Positions 1 through 7,264 of a DNA stretch of 16,494 bases are shown here, in pieces (position 1 is the stretch's first letter; each line of letters opens with the position of its first letter). The notes under the pieces are model-generated. The model searched no databases and was not told the origin of the DNA. It was given only the letters and a program-made list of their open reading frames with translations. The stretch covers positions 1 to 16,494 of the forward strand of contig JBIINK010000048.1 of the NCBI GenBank assembly GCA_044337515.1, written 5' to 3'. Source of the stretch: CAJBVG01 sp044337515 (GTDB taxonomy: Bacteria; Bacteroidota; Bacteroidia; Sphingobacteriales; Sphingobacteriaceae). Position numbers and translations under genes: made by a program.

Positions 1-1524
1 GAAACATTACGTCCATTTTATGCTCACTCGCCCTCTATACAATCAATAACAAATGCAATTCAGCAGAAAAATACATTTAGTGCTGCAAAGCGTACATTAT
101 TAGTAGATCGTCTAACAGTACAGTACAAACATATCGATACAAGTACAGCAGTACTTCAAAATATAGCATTACTAAAACAAGAAAATACATTTACCATTAC
201 TACCGGACATCAGTTATCTATTTTTACTGGAGAGTGGTATTTTATATTCAAAATTATGACGGCCATTTCGATGGCGAAAGAAGCGAAGCTGAAGAATCCT
301 GAGTATAATTTTGTGCCCGTATTTTGGATGGCTTCAGAAGATCATGATTTTGCTGAAATTAACCACATTCAACTAGGCTCACATCAATTCGAATGGAAGC
401 TCGATGCAACAGGGCCAACAGGACGATTAAAAGTAGACAGCATCGAATCTCTTATTACTTCACTTGAGCATTTTTTAAAAGAAAGAACATATGCTAGTGA
501 GCTAATTTCTACATTTAAAATTGCATACAAAAAAGGAAATAGTTTAGCTGAAGCAACACGTATTTTAGTAGATATACTTTTCAAAAACGAAGGACTAGTA
601 ATTGTAGATGCGGATGATATTGAATTAAAAAAATCATGGGCACCAATAATTGAGAAAGAACTATTTCAACAAAAAAGTTTTGAAGCTTGTACTACACAAA
701 CTACAGCATTAGAAAAATTAAATTATCCATCACAATTATTTCCACGTGAAATAAATTTGTTTTACATCTTAGATGGATTTAGAGAACGTATCATTTCAGA
801 AGGTGATACATTCAAAACGGCTGAAGGAACTTATTCATTTACATCTCAAGAATTAAAATCAGAAATCGAAAATTACCCAGAACGATTTAGTCCGAACGTA
901 GTACTGCGCCCTGTATACCAAGAATCAATCTTACCAAACCTATGCTACATAGGCGGCCCAGGAGAAATAGCATATTGGTTGCAATTAAAATTAGTATTCG
1001 AAAATTATAATGTTCCCTATCCTATTTTAGTATGGAGAAATAATTTCATGATCACGGAGCAACATGATATGGAGAAATGGGATACGCTTGGGTTTTCTAT
1101 TGATGATTTTTTCAAAAGCATTTCTCAATTAGAAAATGAATTTGTTGAGAAACATCAATCTGAAAAAATAAATTTATTAGAAGAAGAAACATTATTAAAA
1201 AATTACATCGAACAACTAAAGAAAAAAGCAATTCGTGTTGATGATAATTTAAAATACAGTTTGCAAGGAACCGAAAAAAGAATTTTAAGAATGATGGAAC
1301 GCATTGAGCATAAAATGTGGAAAGCGGAAAAAAGAAAATACAAAAGTTCATTAAATCAAATTTCAGATCTGAAATTAAAATACTTCCCAGGAGGAAAATT
1401 ACAAGAGCGAGCAGAAAACTTCAGTTTATGGTATGCAAATTGCGGTACAGATGGTATGAAGGTGCTCTTAAATAATACTGAGGCTTTTGCAAAACACATA
1501 AAAACTATCGCTTTTAAAGATTAG
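1..1524 (+). CDS. bshC: Putative cysteine ligase BshC (bacillithiol synthase), 5'-truncated by window edge
   Basis: BshC is thought to catalyse the last step of bacillithiol synthesis, adding cysteine to glucosaminyl-malate in the cytoplasm. The frame is open from base 1, so the first in-frame ATG at 256 is internal. Upstream codons give family-typical sequence: LRPFY near the edge, then NTFTITTGHQLSIFTG just before that ATG, followed by FVPVFWMASEDHDFAEINH, the signature of the nucleotidyltransferase-like core. The C-terminal third is Lys/Glu-rich and alpha-helical, consistent with the coiled coil that BshC uses to dimerise. About 508 codons are present; the family is usually about 530-540 residues, so I estimate some 25-30 residues are missing at the left. 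The stop is TAG at 1522-1524. The next gene lies 190 nt downstream in a separate unit. Family assignment is firm; the biochemical role is inferred from homologues. Confidence 0.95.
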   Translation, partial: ETLRPFYAHSPSIQSITNAIQQKNTFSAAKRTLLVDRLTVQYKHIDTSTAVLQNIALLKQENTFTITTGHQLSIFTGEWYFIFKIMTAISMAKEAKLKNPEYNFVPVFWMASEDHDFAEINHIQLGSHQFEWKLDATGPTGRLKVDSIESLITSLEHFLKERTYASELISTFKIAYKKGNSLAEATRILVDILFKNEGLVIVDADDIELKKSWAPIIEKELFQQKSFEACTTQTTALEKLNYPSQLFPREINLFYILDGFRERIISEGDTFKTAEGTYSFTSQELKSEIENYPERFSPNVVLRPVYQESILPNLCYIGGPGEIAYWLQLKLVFENYNVPYPILVWRNNFMITEQHDMEKWDTLGFSIDDFFKSISQLENEFVEKHQSEKINLLEEETLLKNYIEQLKKKAIRVDDNLKYSLQGTEKRILRMMERIEHKMWKAEKRKYKSSLNQISDLKLKYFPGGKLQERAENFSLWYANCGTDGMKVLLNNTEAFAKHIKTIAFKD

Positions 1525-1714
1525 AAACAGAAAGGGGGCTTCTAAATTTCACTTACTTAAAGATTTAACATCAACCAATTAACGTTTAAACTCAAAAAAA
1601 TCGTTAAAAACAATGATTAAATGCATTTTTATAATAAAAAAAGCTTTTTATTAATGTTTTTTATTATTAAGTTTGATTTAAACAAATTTTTAACAAACTA
1701 TTAATAGTTCAATT
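1525..1714 (+). promoter_or_regulatory. AT-rich intergenic region with the presumed promoter of the T9SS protein gene
   Basis: This 190-nt gap holds no ORF. It is very AT-rich. A 12-bp palindrome (AAAAAGCTTTTT, 1638-1649) is followed by T-rich sequence and could help end bshC transcription, but it has no proper loop. A TTTG at 1672-1675 and a TA at 1699, 23 nt further on, resemble a poor Bacteroidota -33/-7 pair. The spacing is long and the -7 element is degenerate. The downstream gene appears highly expressed, so a strong promoter is expected here, but its exact position is uncertain. Confidence 0.35.
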
Positions 1715-3571
1715 ATGAAAAAAGTATCTACATTAAAATTAATGGCACTATTGTGCACGGTACCGTTTTTAGTGAACGGTCAGTCGGCTTCACGACTGGA
1801 AATCCGTAACAGCGCGCAGGCGAGCAAATTTTTAAAGATTGAGGCTGGACAAGAAGTTCCAGTTGTAAATCTTGCTCAAGCTCCTGCTACTGTAAGAAAC
1901 ACTTCAAAAACAGTTAAAAGATCGGCTACAGCTACGATCGTTGGTAACACTACTTACGATTTACAATCAAATGCTGCTATGCCACGTCGTATTATTGCTT
2001 ACCCTGATGGTAAGATCTCTACAGTATGGACAGGATCAAGCGAAACTTCTTCTTGGACAGATCGTGGAACTCGTTACAACAGTTTCAATGGTACTACTTG
2101 GGGTGCTGCTCCAACAGCAAAATCAGAAAGCAAGCGTGTAGGATGGGGTAACTTAGTTGCTACTACAGGTGGTGAAGTTGTTGTTGCACACGTTAACTCG
2201 GTAACTACTAACACTGGTGTTGGTACTGCATTTGGTGCTACTCGTACTGCAGGTGAGTTCGGTGGTTTAACTTGGCCTAGAACTGCTTCAGTAGGAAACA
2301 CTATTCACGCTATCATTGGTACTTCTGCTGGTGATACTGAAACTGGTTTCTTAGCTCCTGTTTACTATGGTAAATCTACTGATGGTGGTGCTAACTTCGA
2401 TACTGTATCTGCTGCATTCGCAGTAGCTGCTGGTTACGATTCATTACATCACGCTGGTGATGTTGGTGGTGATTCTTATGCAATCGACGCTAACGGAAGT
2501 ACAGTTGCTATTTTAATCTTAGGAACAACTGAAGACGTAGTTTTATTAAAATCTACTGACGCTGGTGCAACTTGGACTAAAAAAATCATCCGTGAATTCC
2601 CTATCGCTAAATACGTAGGTGGTATTACTGATGCTAACGGTGACACTGTTGCTGATACATTATTAGGTGTTACTTCAAACGGTTCAGTTGTTGTTGATAA
2701 CAACGGTGCTGTTCACGTTGCATTCTGTGACTTATTAGTATTAGATCCTGATGGTGCTGGTTTAAGTGTATTCTTAACTGCAACTTCTGACTATATTAAC
2801 TACTGGAATGATGCTGACACTACAATGATTCAAGTGCCAACTTTATTAGACTTAAATGCTAATGGTACATTTGATTCAGGTTCTGACTTCACTGGTGCTA
2901 CATTAGTACGTTACGGTAACTCTGGTTTCACTTTGAACCCAATGTTATCTGTAGGTGCTACTGGTACAGCTTGGGCTAATGGTATTACATTAACTTATTG
3001 TGCAGTTGCTGAAGAAGATACTAACGATGTTGGTGTTGACTTTAGAAATATTTACATCACAGGTACACGTGACAAAGGTGCTAATTGGTTTGACATTGTG
3101 AACGTTTCACAAACTTCTAACCAAGAAAATATGTTCGTTACTGTTCCAGCTCAAATTGGTGCTGATGGTAAAGTTCACATGCAATGGCAACAAGATTTCG
3201 ATCCAGGAAACGCAGTACAAGGTGCTCATATATCTACTGTTGCTGACATCATCTACGATGCTGTTGATATTTCTGGTTGGAATTGGTCTGGAGTTGGTGT
3301 AAACAACACTAAAAATTTAGACGCTTCTATCGTAGCTTATCCAAACCCTACTTCAGATGTTGCTAACTTAAACATTACTATGAACAACGCTTCTAAAGCT
3401 GAAGTTAAATTAGTAAACATGTTAGGTCAAACAGTTCGTACTATGTCAGTTGAATTAACTGCTGGTTCTAACAAAGTGGCTATGAATGTTGCTGACTTAT
3501 CAGCAGGTTTATACTCAGTTGTATTAACTAGCAATGGTCAATCAGCTACTGAGAAAATTATGGTTAAATAA
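1715..3571 (+). CDS. Secreted Asp-box (BNR-like) protein with T9SS type A sorting domain
   Basis: This 618-residue protein has an N-terminal signal peptide (about residues 1-22, ending VNGQ). Its body is rich in Gly, Thr, Ala and Val. Three Asp-box motifs of the type S-x-D-x-G-x-x-W/F are visible: STDGGANF at 221-228, STDAGATW at 280-287 and TRDKGANW at 451-458. They suggest a sialidase-like beta-propeller fold but do not establish enzymatic activity. Residues about 538-618 form a T9SS type A C-terminal domain, starting with AYPNPTSD and ending in GLYSVVLTSNGQSATEKI plus a basic tail. It would be exported by Sec, cleaved by LepB, and sent to the surface or medium by T9SS. From about base 1920 the codon choice is strongly biased (GCT, GGT, ACT, GTT, TTA, AAC), unlike the neighbours, which suggests high expression. 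The gene stands alone between its own leader and a terminator. Substrate and role are unknown. Confidence 0.88.
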   Translation: MKKVSTLKLMALLCTVPFLVNGQSASRLEIRNSAQASKFLKIEAGQEVPVVNLAQAPATVRNTSKTVKRSATATIVGNTTYDLQSNAAMPRRIIAYPDGKISTVWTGSSETSSWTDRGTRYNSFNGTTWGAAPTAKSESKRVGWGNLVATTGGEVVVAHVNSVTTNTGVGTAFGATRTAGEFGGLTWPRTASVGNTIHAIIGTSAGDTETGFLAPVYYGKSTDGGANFDTVSAAFAVAAGYDSLHHAGDVGGDSYAIDANGSTVAILILGTTEDVVLLKSTDAGATWTKKIIREFPIAKYVGGITDANGDTVADTLLGVTSNGSVVVDNNGAVHVAFCDLLVLDPDGAGLSVFLTATSDYINYWNDADTTMIQVPTLLDLNANGTFDSGSDFTGATLVRYGNSGFTLNPMLSVGATGTAWANGITLTYCAVAEEDTNDVGVDFRNIYITGTRDKGANWFDIVNVSQTSNQENMFVTVPAQIGADGKVHMQWQQDFDPGNAVQGAHISTVADIIYDAVDISGWNWSGVGVNNTKNLDASIVAYPNPTSDVANLNITMNNASKAEVKLVNMLGQTVRTMSVELTAGSNKVAMNVADLSAGLYSVVLTSNGQSATEKIMVK

Positions 3572-3603
3572 TTTTGCTTAGAAAATAGCAGATTAACAAT
3601 ATT

Positions 3604-3635
3604 AAAAAGCCCTCCGATTTCGGGGGGCTTTTTTT
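3604..3635 (+). terminator. Intrinsic terminator after the Asp-box protein gene
   Basis: The stem GCCCTCCG (3609-3616) pairs with CGGGGGGC (3621-3628) through one T-G wobble. The loop is ATTT. Five As before the stem pair with Ts of the run after it (3629-3635). The strong GC stem plus T-tract is a textbook Rho-independent terminator, 33 nt after the stop codon. It also separates this unit from the next gene, whose -33 element lies at the end of the T-run. Confidence 0.93.
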
Positions 3636-3661
3636 GTGCCTCAAATTTTAATTTATCTTTG
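3633..3661 (+). promoter_or_regulatory. Bacteroidota-type promoter of the Ldh2-family gene
   Basis: TTTG at 3633-3636 and TATCTTTG at 3654-3661 are separated by 17 nt. They match the phylum consensus (-33 TTTG, -7 TAnnTTTG) exactly. The expected start site is within a few bases of the ATG at 3666, so the mRNA may be leaderless or nearly so. The -33 element overlaps the T-run of the preceding terminator. Confidence 0.7.
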
Positions 3662-3665
3662 CACT

Positions 3666-4748
3666 ATGATTTTTTCAAAACAACAACTCGAACAGTTTTG
3701 CTATTCAATATTCATAAAAATGGGAGTACCCGAAAAGGATGCTCAATTAGCAACGAATGTATTGCTTCTAGCAGATTTACGTGGAATCGATTCTCATGGT
3801 TTAGCTCGATTAAGTGGGTATGTTCGCTTATGGGAAAAGAATAGAATTAATGCTACCGCACAACCTAAAATTGTAAGAGAAACTTTAAGTACTGCTACAG
3901 TTGATGGAGATGCTGGATTAGGCTTAATTGCTGCCCCCTACGCCATGCAAATTGCAATAGACAAGGCAAAGGCAACCGGAAGCGGTTGGGTGTCTGTAAA
4001 GAACTCTAATCACTTCGGAATTGCAGCCTATCACGCTATGATGGCTCTTGAAGAAGATATGATTGGTATTGCCATGACAAATGCTAGTCCGCTCGTAGCA
4101 CCAACTTTTTCTAAAGAACGTATGCTAGGTACAAACCCTATGTGTTTTGTTTTCCCTGCAAAAAAATATAATCCCGTAATTGTCGATATGGCAACATCAA
4201 CAGCTGCCAATGGTAAGCTAGAAATTGCGCAACGTTTAGGAAAAGATTTGCCTAGCGGTTGGGTGCAAATGAATGATGGTTCTGAATCCACTGATGCCAA
4301 TGCTTTGAAACAAGGCGGCTCTTTATTACCTCTTGGTAGCGATAGAGAACATGGTAGTCATAAGGGTTTCGGATTAAGTGCTACTGTAGATATTTTATCG
4401 GCTGTGCTTTCTGGTGCAAACTTCGGACCATGGGTGCCTCCTTTTGTAGCCTTCTTAGAACCCGACCCTAATCCAGTTGGTGAAGGTATTGGTCATTTCT
4501 TTGGAGCTATGCGCGTAGATGCTTTCCGAGAAAAAGAAGAGTATTTTAATTCAATCGATACTTGGATTGAGCGTTTTAAAAATGCAGAACGTATCGACGA
4601 AAACCAAGCAGTAATAATCCCCGGCGAACCCGAAGTAGAATGCTATAATGATAGAATTGTAAATGGAATACCAGTAAATGAAATGGTAGTAGAGGATTTA
4701 ATGGAGCTAGGAAAGAAAATGGGAATTGAATTAGGAATTAGGAATTAG
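3666..4748 (+). CDS. Ldh2 family malate/L-lactate-type NAD(P)-dependent dehydrogenase
   Basis: This 360-residue cytoplasmic oxidoreductase belongs to the malate/L-sulfolactate/ureidoglycolate dehydrogenase family, which is unrelated to classical Rossmann LDH/MDH. Family landmarks are ADLRGIDSHGLARL (residues 36-49, with the conserved His44 and Arg48), VKNSNHFGIAAYH (111-123, His116), GTNPMCFVFPA (155-165), VDMATST (173-179) and HGSHKGFGLS near residue 230. Length fits the family (about 330-360). I chose the ATG at 3666, not an in-frame GTG at 3636: the GTG lies directly behind the terminator T-run, and the promoter -7 box falls between the two. Family members accept different 2-hydroxy acids, so the substrate cannot be read from sequence. 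The last residues (ELGIRN) are encoded by an AATTAGG repeat that also forms one arm of the inverted repeat downstream. The gene converges on lepB. Confidence 0.9.
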   Translation: MIFSKQQLEQFCYSIFIKMGVPEKDAQLATNVLLLADLRGIDSHGLARLSGYVRLWEKNRINATAQPKIVRETLSTATVDGDAGLGLIAAPYAMQIAIDKAKATGSGWVSVKNSNHFGIAAYHAMMALEEDMIGIAMTNASPLVAPTFSKERMLGTNPMCFVFPAKKYNPVIVDMATSTAANGKLEIAQRLGKDLPSGWVQMNDGSESTDANALKQGGSLLPLGSDREHGSHKGFGLSATVDILSAVLSGANFGPWVPPFVAFLEPDPNPVGEGIGHFFGAMRVDAFREKEEYFNSIDTWIERFKNAERIDENQAVIIPGEPEVECYNDRIVNGIPVNEMVVEDLMELGKKMGIELGIRN

Positions 4749-4844
4749 GAATTTATTTTGCTGTAAATAGAAAACAAAATTAAACTGAAACAAAATTAGG
4801 AATCAGAGAAGTACTATTTAATTCCTAATTCCTAATTCCTAATT
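4729..4844. repeat. 25-bp perfect inverted repeat of AATTAGG units between convergent genes
   Basis: The left arm (4729-4753) is three AATTAGG units plus AATT. The right arm (4820-4844) is its exact reverse complement. They flank a 66-nt AT-rich spacer. A further partial direct unit lies at 4794-4804 and could pair with the right arm in a tighter hairpin. The left arm contains the last codons and stop of the Ldh2 gene. The right arm ends one base before the lepB stop codon. The position between convergent genes suggests a bidirectional transcription terminator or mRNA 3' stabiliser; that role is inferred from position and symmetry. Confidence 0.85.
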
Positions 4845-5939
4845 TTAATGAATGCCTCTGAACAGTCTATTCCAACGAATTTTACTAAAGAAGCCAGCAT
4901 TAGAATCCCAAGACATCCATATAAATAAGGCTTTTCCAACGATTCTGTTTTCAGGAACAAAACCCCAAAATCTTGAGTCTAAAGAATTATGTCGGTTATC
5001 TCCCATCATGAAATAATAATTCATTTGGAAAGTATAGCTATCTGTTTTTTGTCCGGCGATGTAAATACCATCATCCTTTATTTCTACTTTATTTCCTTCG
5101 TATACTTCAATTGCTCTTTTATACATTTCGATATTCGCCATGCTAAGATTTAACTTCATTCCTTTAGCTGGAATAATAAGTGGACCAAAGTTATCTTCGT
5201 TCCATCCTAACTTAGCATCATGTGGAAATACATAATCTACATATTGACCTCTTGGGCGAATAGCTTCTTGTACAGTTTGTACATTAGAGAATTTCGCTAA
5301 TTTTTCTTTTTGCTCTTTTGTTAGCGTGAACATGAAATTTCCTTCTTCCGCATATTGTCCGTATTCAGTGATGTTCATTGACTCTAATGTTTTACCATTA
5401 AACGCATTACCATCGGTACGAACCATGTAAGATCCTTGAGATTCTTTCGGCATCTCTTCTCCTACTCCATTAATAAATACTCTTGCATCGCGAACTTCTA
5501 ATGTATCGCCAGAAATACCAACGCAACGCTTAATGTAATTTTCTTGCTTATCAATTGGACGAAAATCCTCCATCGGATAATTAAACACCACCACATCATT
5601 ACGTTCTACGTTTCCTAAACCTGGTAAACGGTAGTATGGTAATTTAATCCATTCTAAATATGATTTGGTTCCGATTACCGGCATAGTATGGTGTGCAAAT
5701 GGGAATGCTATAGGCGTAACAGGAGTACGAGCACCATAGTTTACTTTACTCACAAAAAGAAAATCGCCCACGAGTAGTGAACGTTCCATTGATGGAGTAG
5801 GAATCGTGAATGCTTCGATAAATAATCCACGAATAATAGTCGCTGCAATTACTGCAAATACCAAAGCATCTACCCATTCACGAGTAGGTGATTTTTTCTT
5901 TTTAGGCGCAGTACTTTTCTTCCAAAACTTCAAGTTCAT
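4845..5939 (-). CDS. lepB: Signal peptidase I
   Basis: This 364-residue inner-membrane serine protease removes signal peptides from Sec-exported proteins. A basic N-terminus (KKKKSPTREW) is followed by one membrane segment (about 24-42). The catalytic serine motif is TPSMERSLL, with Ser50. The catalytic lysine is Lys137 in YIKRCVGISGDTLEV. The late conserved box is GDNRHNSLDSRFWGFVP (313-329). The stretch between Lys137 and that box is longer than in E. coli, as is usual in Bacteroidota. It is the last gene of the parA-parB-DUF5683-dapB-lepB operon, 7 nt after dapB. Likely clients in this window include the two T9SS proteins and the GH92 enzyme. The stop codon abuts the AATTAGG inverted repeat. 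Confidence 0.96.
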   Translation of the reverse strand: MNLKFWKKSTAPKKKKSPTREWVDALVFAVIAATIIRGLFIEAFTIPTPSMERSLLVGDFLFVSKVNYGARTPVTPIAFPFAHHTMPVIGTKSYLEWIKLPYYRLPGLGNVERNDVVVFNYPMEDFRPIDKQENYIKRCVGISGDTLEVRDARVFINGVGEEMPKESQGSYMVRTDGNAFNGKTLESMNITEYGQYAEEGNFMFTLTKEQKEKLAKFSNVQTVQEAIRPRGQYVDYVFPHDAKLGWNEDNFGPLIIPAKGMKLNLSMANIEMYKRAIEVYEGNKVEIKDDGIYIAGQKTDSYTFQMNYYFMMGDNRHNSLDSRFWGFVPENRIVGKALFIWMSWDSNAGFFSKIRWNRLFRGIH

Positions 5940-5946
5940 TTTTTTA

Positions 5947-6696
5947 TTATTTATTGAACGCTAATAAATCGTTCATGTTAAATATTCCTTTTTTAGCAAT
6001 AATCCATTCGGCTGCACTCACCGCTCCTTTTGCAAATCCTTTTCTGTTATGTGCAATATGCGAAATTTCTATTGTATCTACATCCGAATCATAATACACC
6101 GTATGTGTTCCAGGCACTTCGTCCTTTCGAACCGAACGTATCATTAACTCTACGGCATTTTTTTTAGTATTTCTATCTCCTGTTGTATCTGTAACAATTT
6201 TGTTCTCCCAAGTATTTTTTGCGGGATAGTTTGCCATAATACGTTCTGCAGTAGTAATGGCTGTTCCACTTGGAGCATCTAGTTTATGTGTATGATGAAT
6301 TTCATCCATGCTCACTTCAAAATCGAAATCTTTCATTAAGCTAGCGGCCATCTCATTGATTTTGAAAAATAAATTCACACCGATACTGAAATTTGTTGCA
6401 TAAAATAATGCAGCATTATGTTCAGCAATTAAGTTGCTTACTTCTTCAAATTCATTGTACCATGCTGTTGTACCAACAACCACTGGAGTACCAGCCAAGG
6501 CACATAACTTAATATTATTTACAACCGTATGAGGTGTAGAAAACTCAATAGCTACATCAGCTTTTTTAAGATTTTCAACCGTAAGTTCATCCGTATTTTC
6601 ACGAGAAATTTTCAAAACGATTTGATGTCCTTTTTCGATGGCGATTTTTTCAATCTCCTTGCCCATCTTTCCGTAACCAATTAGCGCGATGTTCAT
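5947..6696 (-). CDS. dapB: 4-hydroxy-tetrahydrodipicolinate reductase
   Basis: DapB reduces hydroxytetrahydrodipicolinate with NAD(P)H in the diaminopimelate/lysine pathway, which supplies lysine and the meso-DAP of peptidoglycan. The 249-residue protein opens with the Rossmann motif ALIGYGKMGKEIE. It also carries VVVGTTAW (72-79) and the catalytic signature DEIHHTHKLDAPSGTA (131-146), containing His134/His135 and the substrate-binding Lys138. The length is at the short end of the family, which is normal for Bacteroidota, where the N-terminal region is compact. It is separated by 1 nt from the DUF5683 gene and 7 nt from lepB, so co-transcription and translational coupling are likely. Nothing essential appears to be missing. 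Confidence 0.96.
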   Translation of the reverse strand: MNIALIGYGKMGKEIEKIAIEKGHQIVLKISRENTDELTVENLKKADVAIEFSTPHTVVNNIKLCALAGTPVVVGTTAWYNEFEEVSNLIAEHNAALFYATNFSIGVNLFFKINEMAASLMKDFDFEVSMDEIHHTHKLDAPSGTAITTAERIMANYPAKNTWENKIVTDTTGDRNTKKNAVELMIRSVRKDEVPGTHTVYYDSDVDTIEISHIAHNRKGFAKGAVSAAEWIIAKKGIFNMNDLLAFNK

Positions 6697-6697
6697 C

Positions 6698-7255
6698 TTA
6701 TTTAAATTTTACTTGAATACTAAGACCTGCTGTGGTTGTCCATGCTCCAGTATGATAATTCGTAATATTAGGAACCACGTATGGTTTTAATTGCATACTA
6801 AGATCATCACTCACATCAAAATTAAAGAATTGACCATACACATAGGCATCAATAACATTTGCTGTGTATAGCAATACTAAACCGATGGCAGAGAAATCTC
6901 TATTTCTACGATAGTAATCTTTTAGCACGATTAAATTTTCTACGGAATACAAACCATTGAACTCACTATTGGTGGCAGAGGAAGTATCCGAATCTAATTT
7001 ATAAGCCGTTAAATATTTTTGATAGTATTGATTGTTCCAAGACATCGAATAAATTAATGCCCCTGCACCCGCATAAATAATAGGAACTTTCCATGCCTGT
7101 TTATTGTATACCTGACCTAGGCCTGGCAACATAGCCGACATATTAGAAGCTTTTGAAGCTGAATGAACAGGTGCTTTTATTACACTTGATGAAGAGTTTT
7201 GTGCAAATGTTGTGATTTGCAAAAACATCAAACAAGCTAGGATAACTGTTTTCAT
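6698..7255 (-). CDS. DUF5683 family membrane/envelope protein
   Basis: This is a 185-residue protein of unknown function. Residues 1-19 form a signal peptide (hydrophobic core, ending TTFAQ). The most conserved-looking block is MLPGLGQVYNKQAWKVP (42-58), followed by a hydrophobic segment (59-71) and a second one at about 122-139 (GLVLLYTANVIDAYVY). Between them lie YYRRNRD and a polar loop. The C-terminus ends in beta-type alternating residues with a terminal Lys-Phe-Lys. I recognise it as the DUF5683 family, which commonly sits between parB and dapB in Bacteroidota. It starts 9 nt after parB and ends 1 nt before dapB. The context suggests an envelope role coupled to growth or division, but no function is established. 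Confidence 0.88.
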   Translation of the reverse strand: MKTVILACLMFLQITTFAQNSSSSVIKAPVHSASKASNMSAMLPGLGQVYNKQAWKVPIIYAGAGALIYSMSWNNQYYQKYLTAYKLDSDTSSATNSEFNGLYSVENLIVLKDYYRRNRDFSAIGLVLLYTANVIDAYVYGQFFNFDVSDDLSMQLKPYVVPNITNYHTGAWTTTAGLSIQVKFK

Positions 7256-7264
7256 TACGAAAAT

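Noticed and set aside
738..753. parS-like site around CACGTG inside bshC
   Set aside because: It matches the general parS consensus at 12 of 16 positions, but the left half is poor and it lies in constrained coding sequence. It is probably chance.
1112..1351. Antisense open frame in bshC with a hydrophobic product
   Set aside because: The hydrophobicity is the expected reverse complement of Lys/Glu-rich coiled-coil codons.
1941..2301. Alternative-frame and antisense open frames within the Asp-box protein gene
   Set aside because: The strong codon bias of the real gene suppresses stops in other frames. The predicted products have no features of real proteins.
3636..3665. GTG start giving the dehydrogenase 10 extra residues
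   Set aside because: It begins at the end of the terminator T-run, and the -7 promoter box lies downstream of it.
4729..4844. AATTAGG array considered as a mobile element end or CRISPR-like array
   Set aside because: The units are contiguous heptamers with no spacers, no transposase gene and no target-site duplication.
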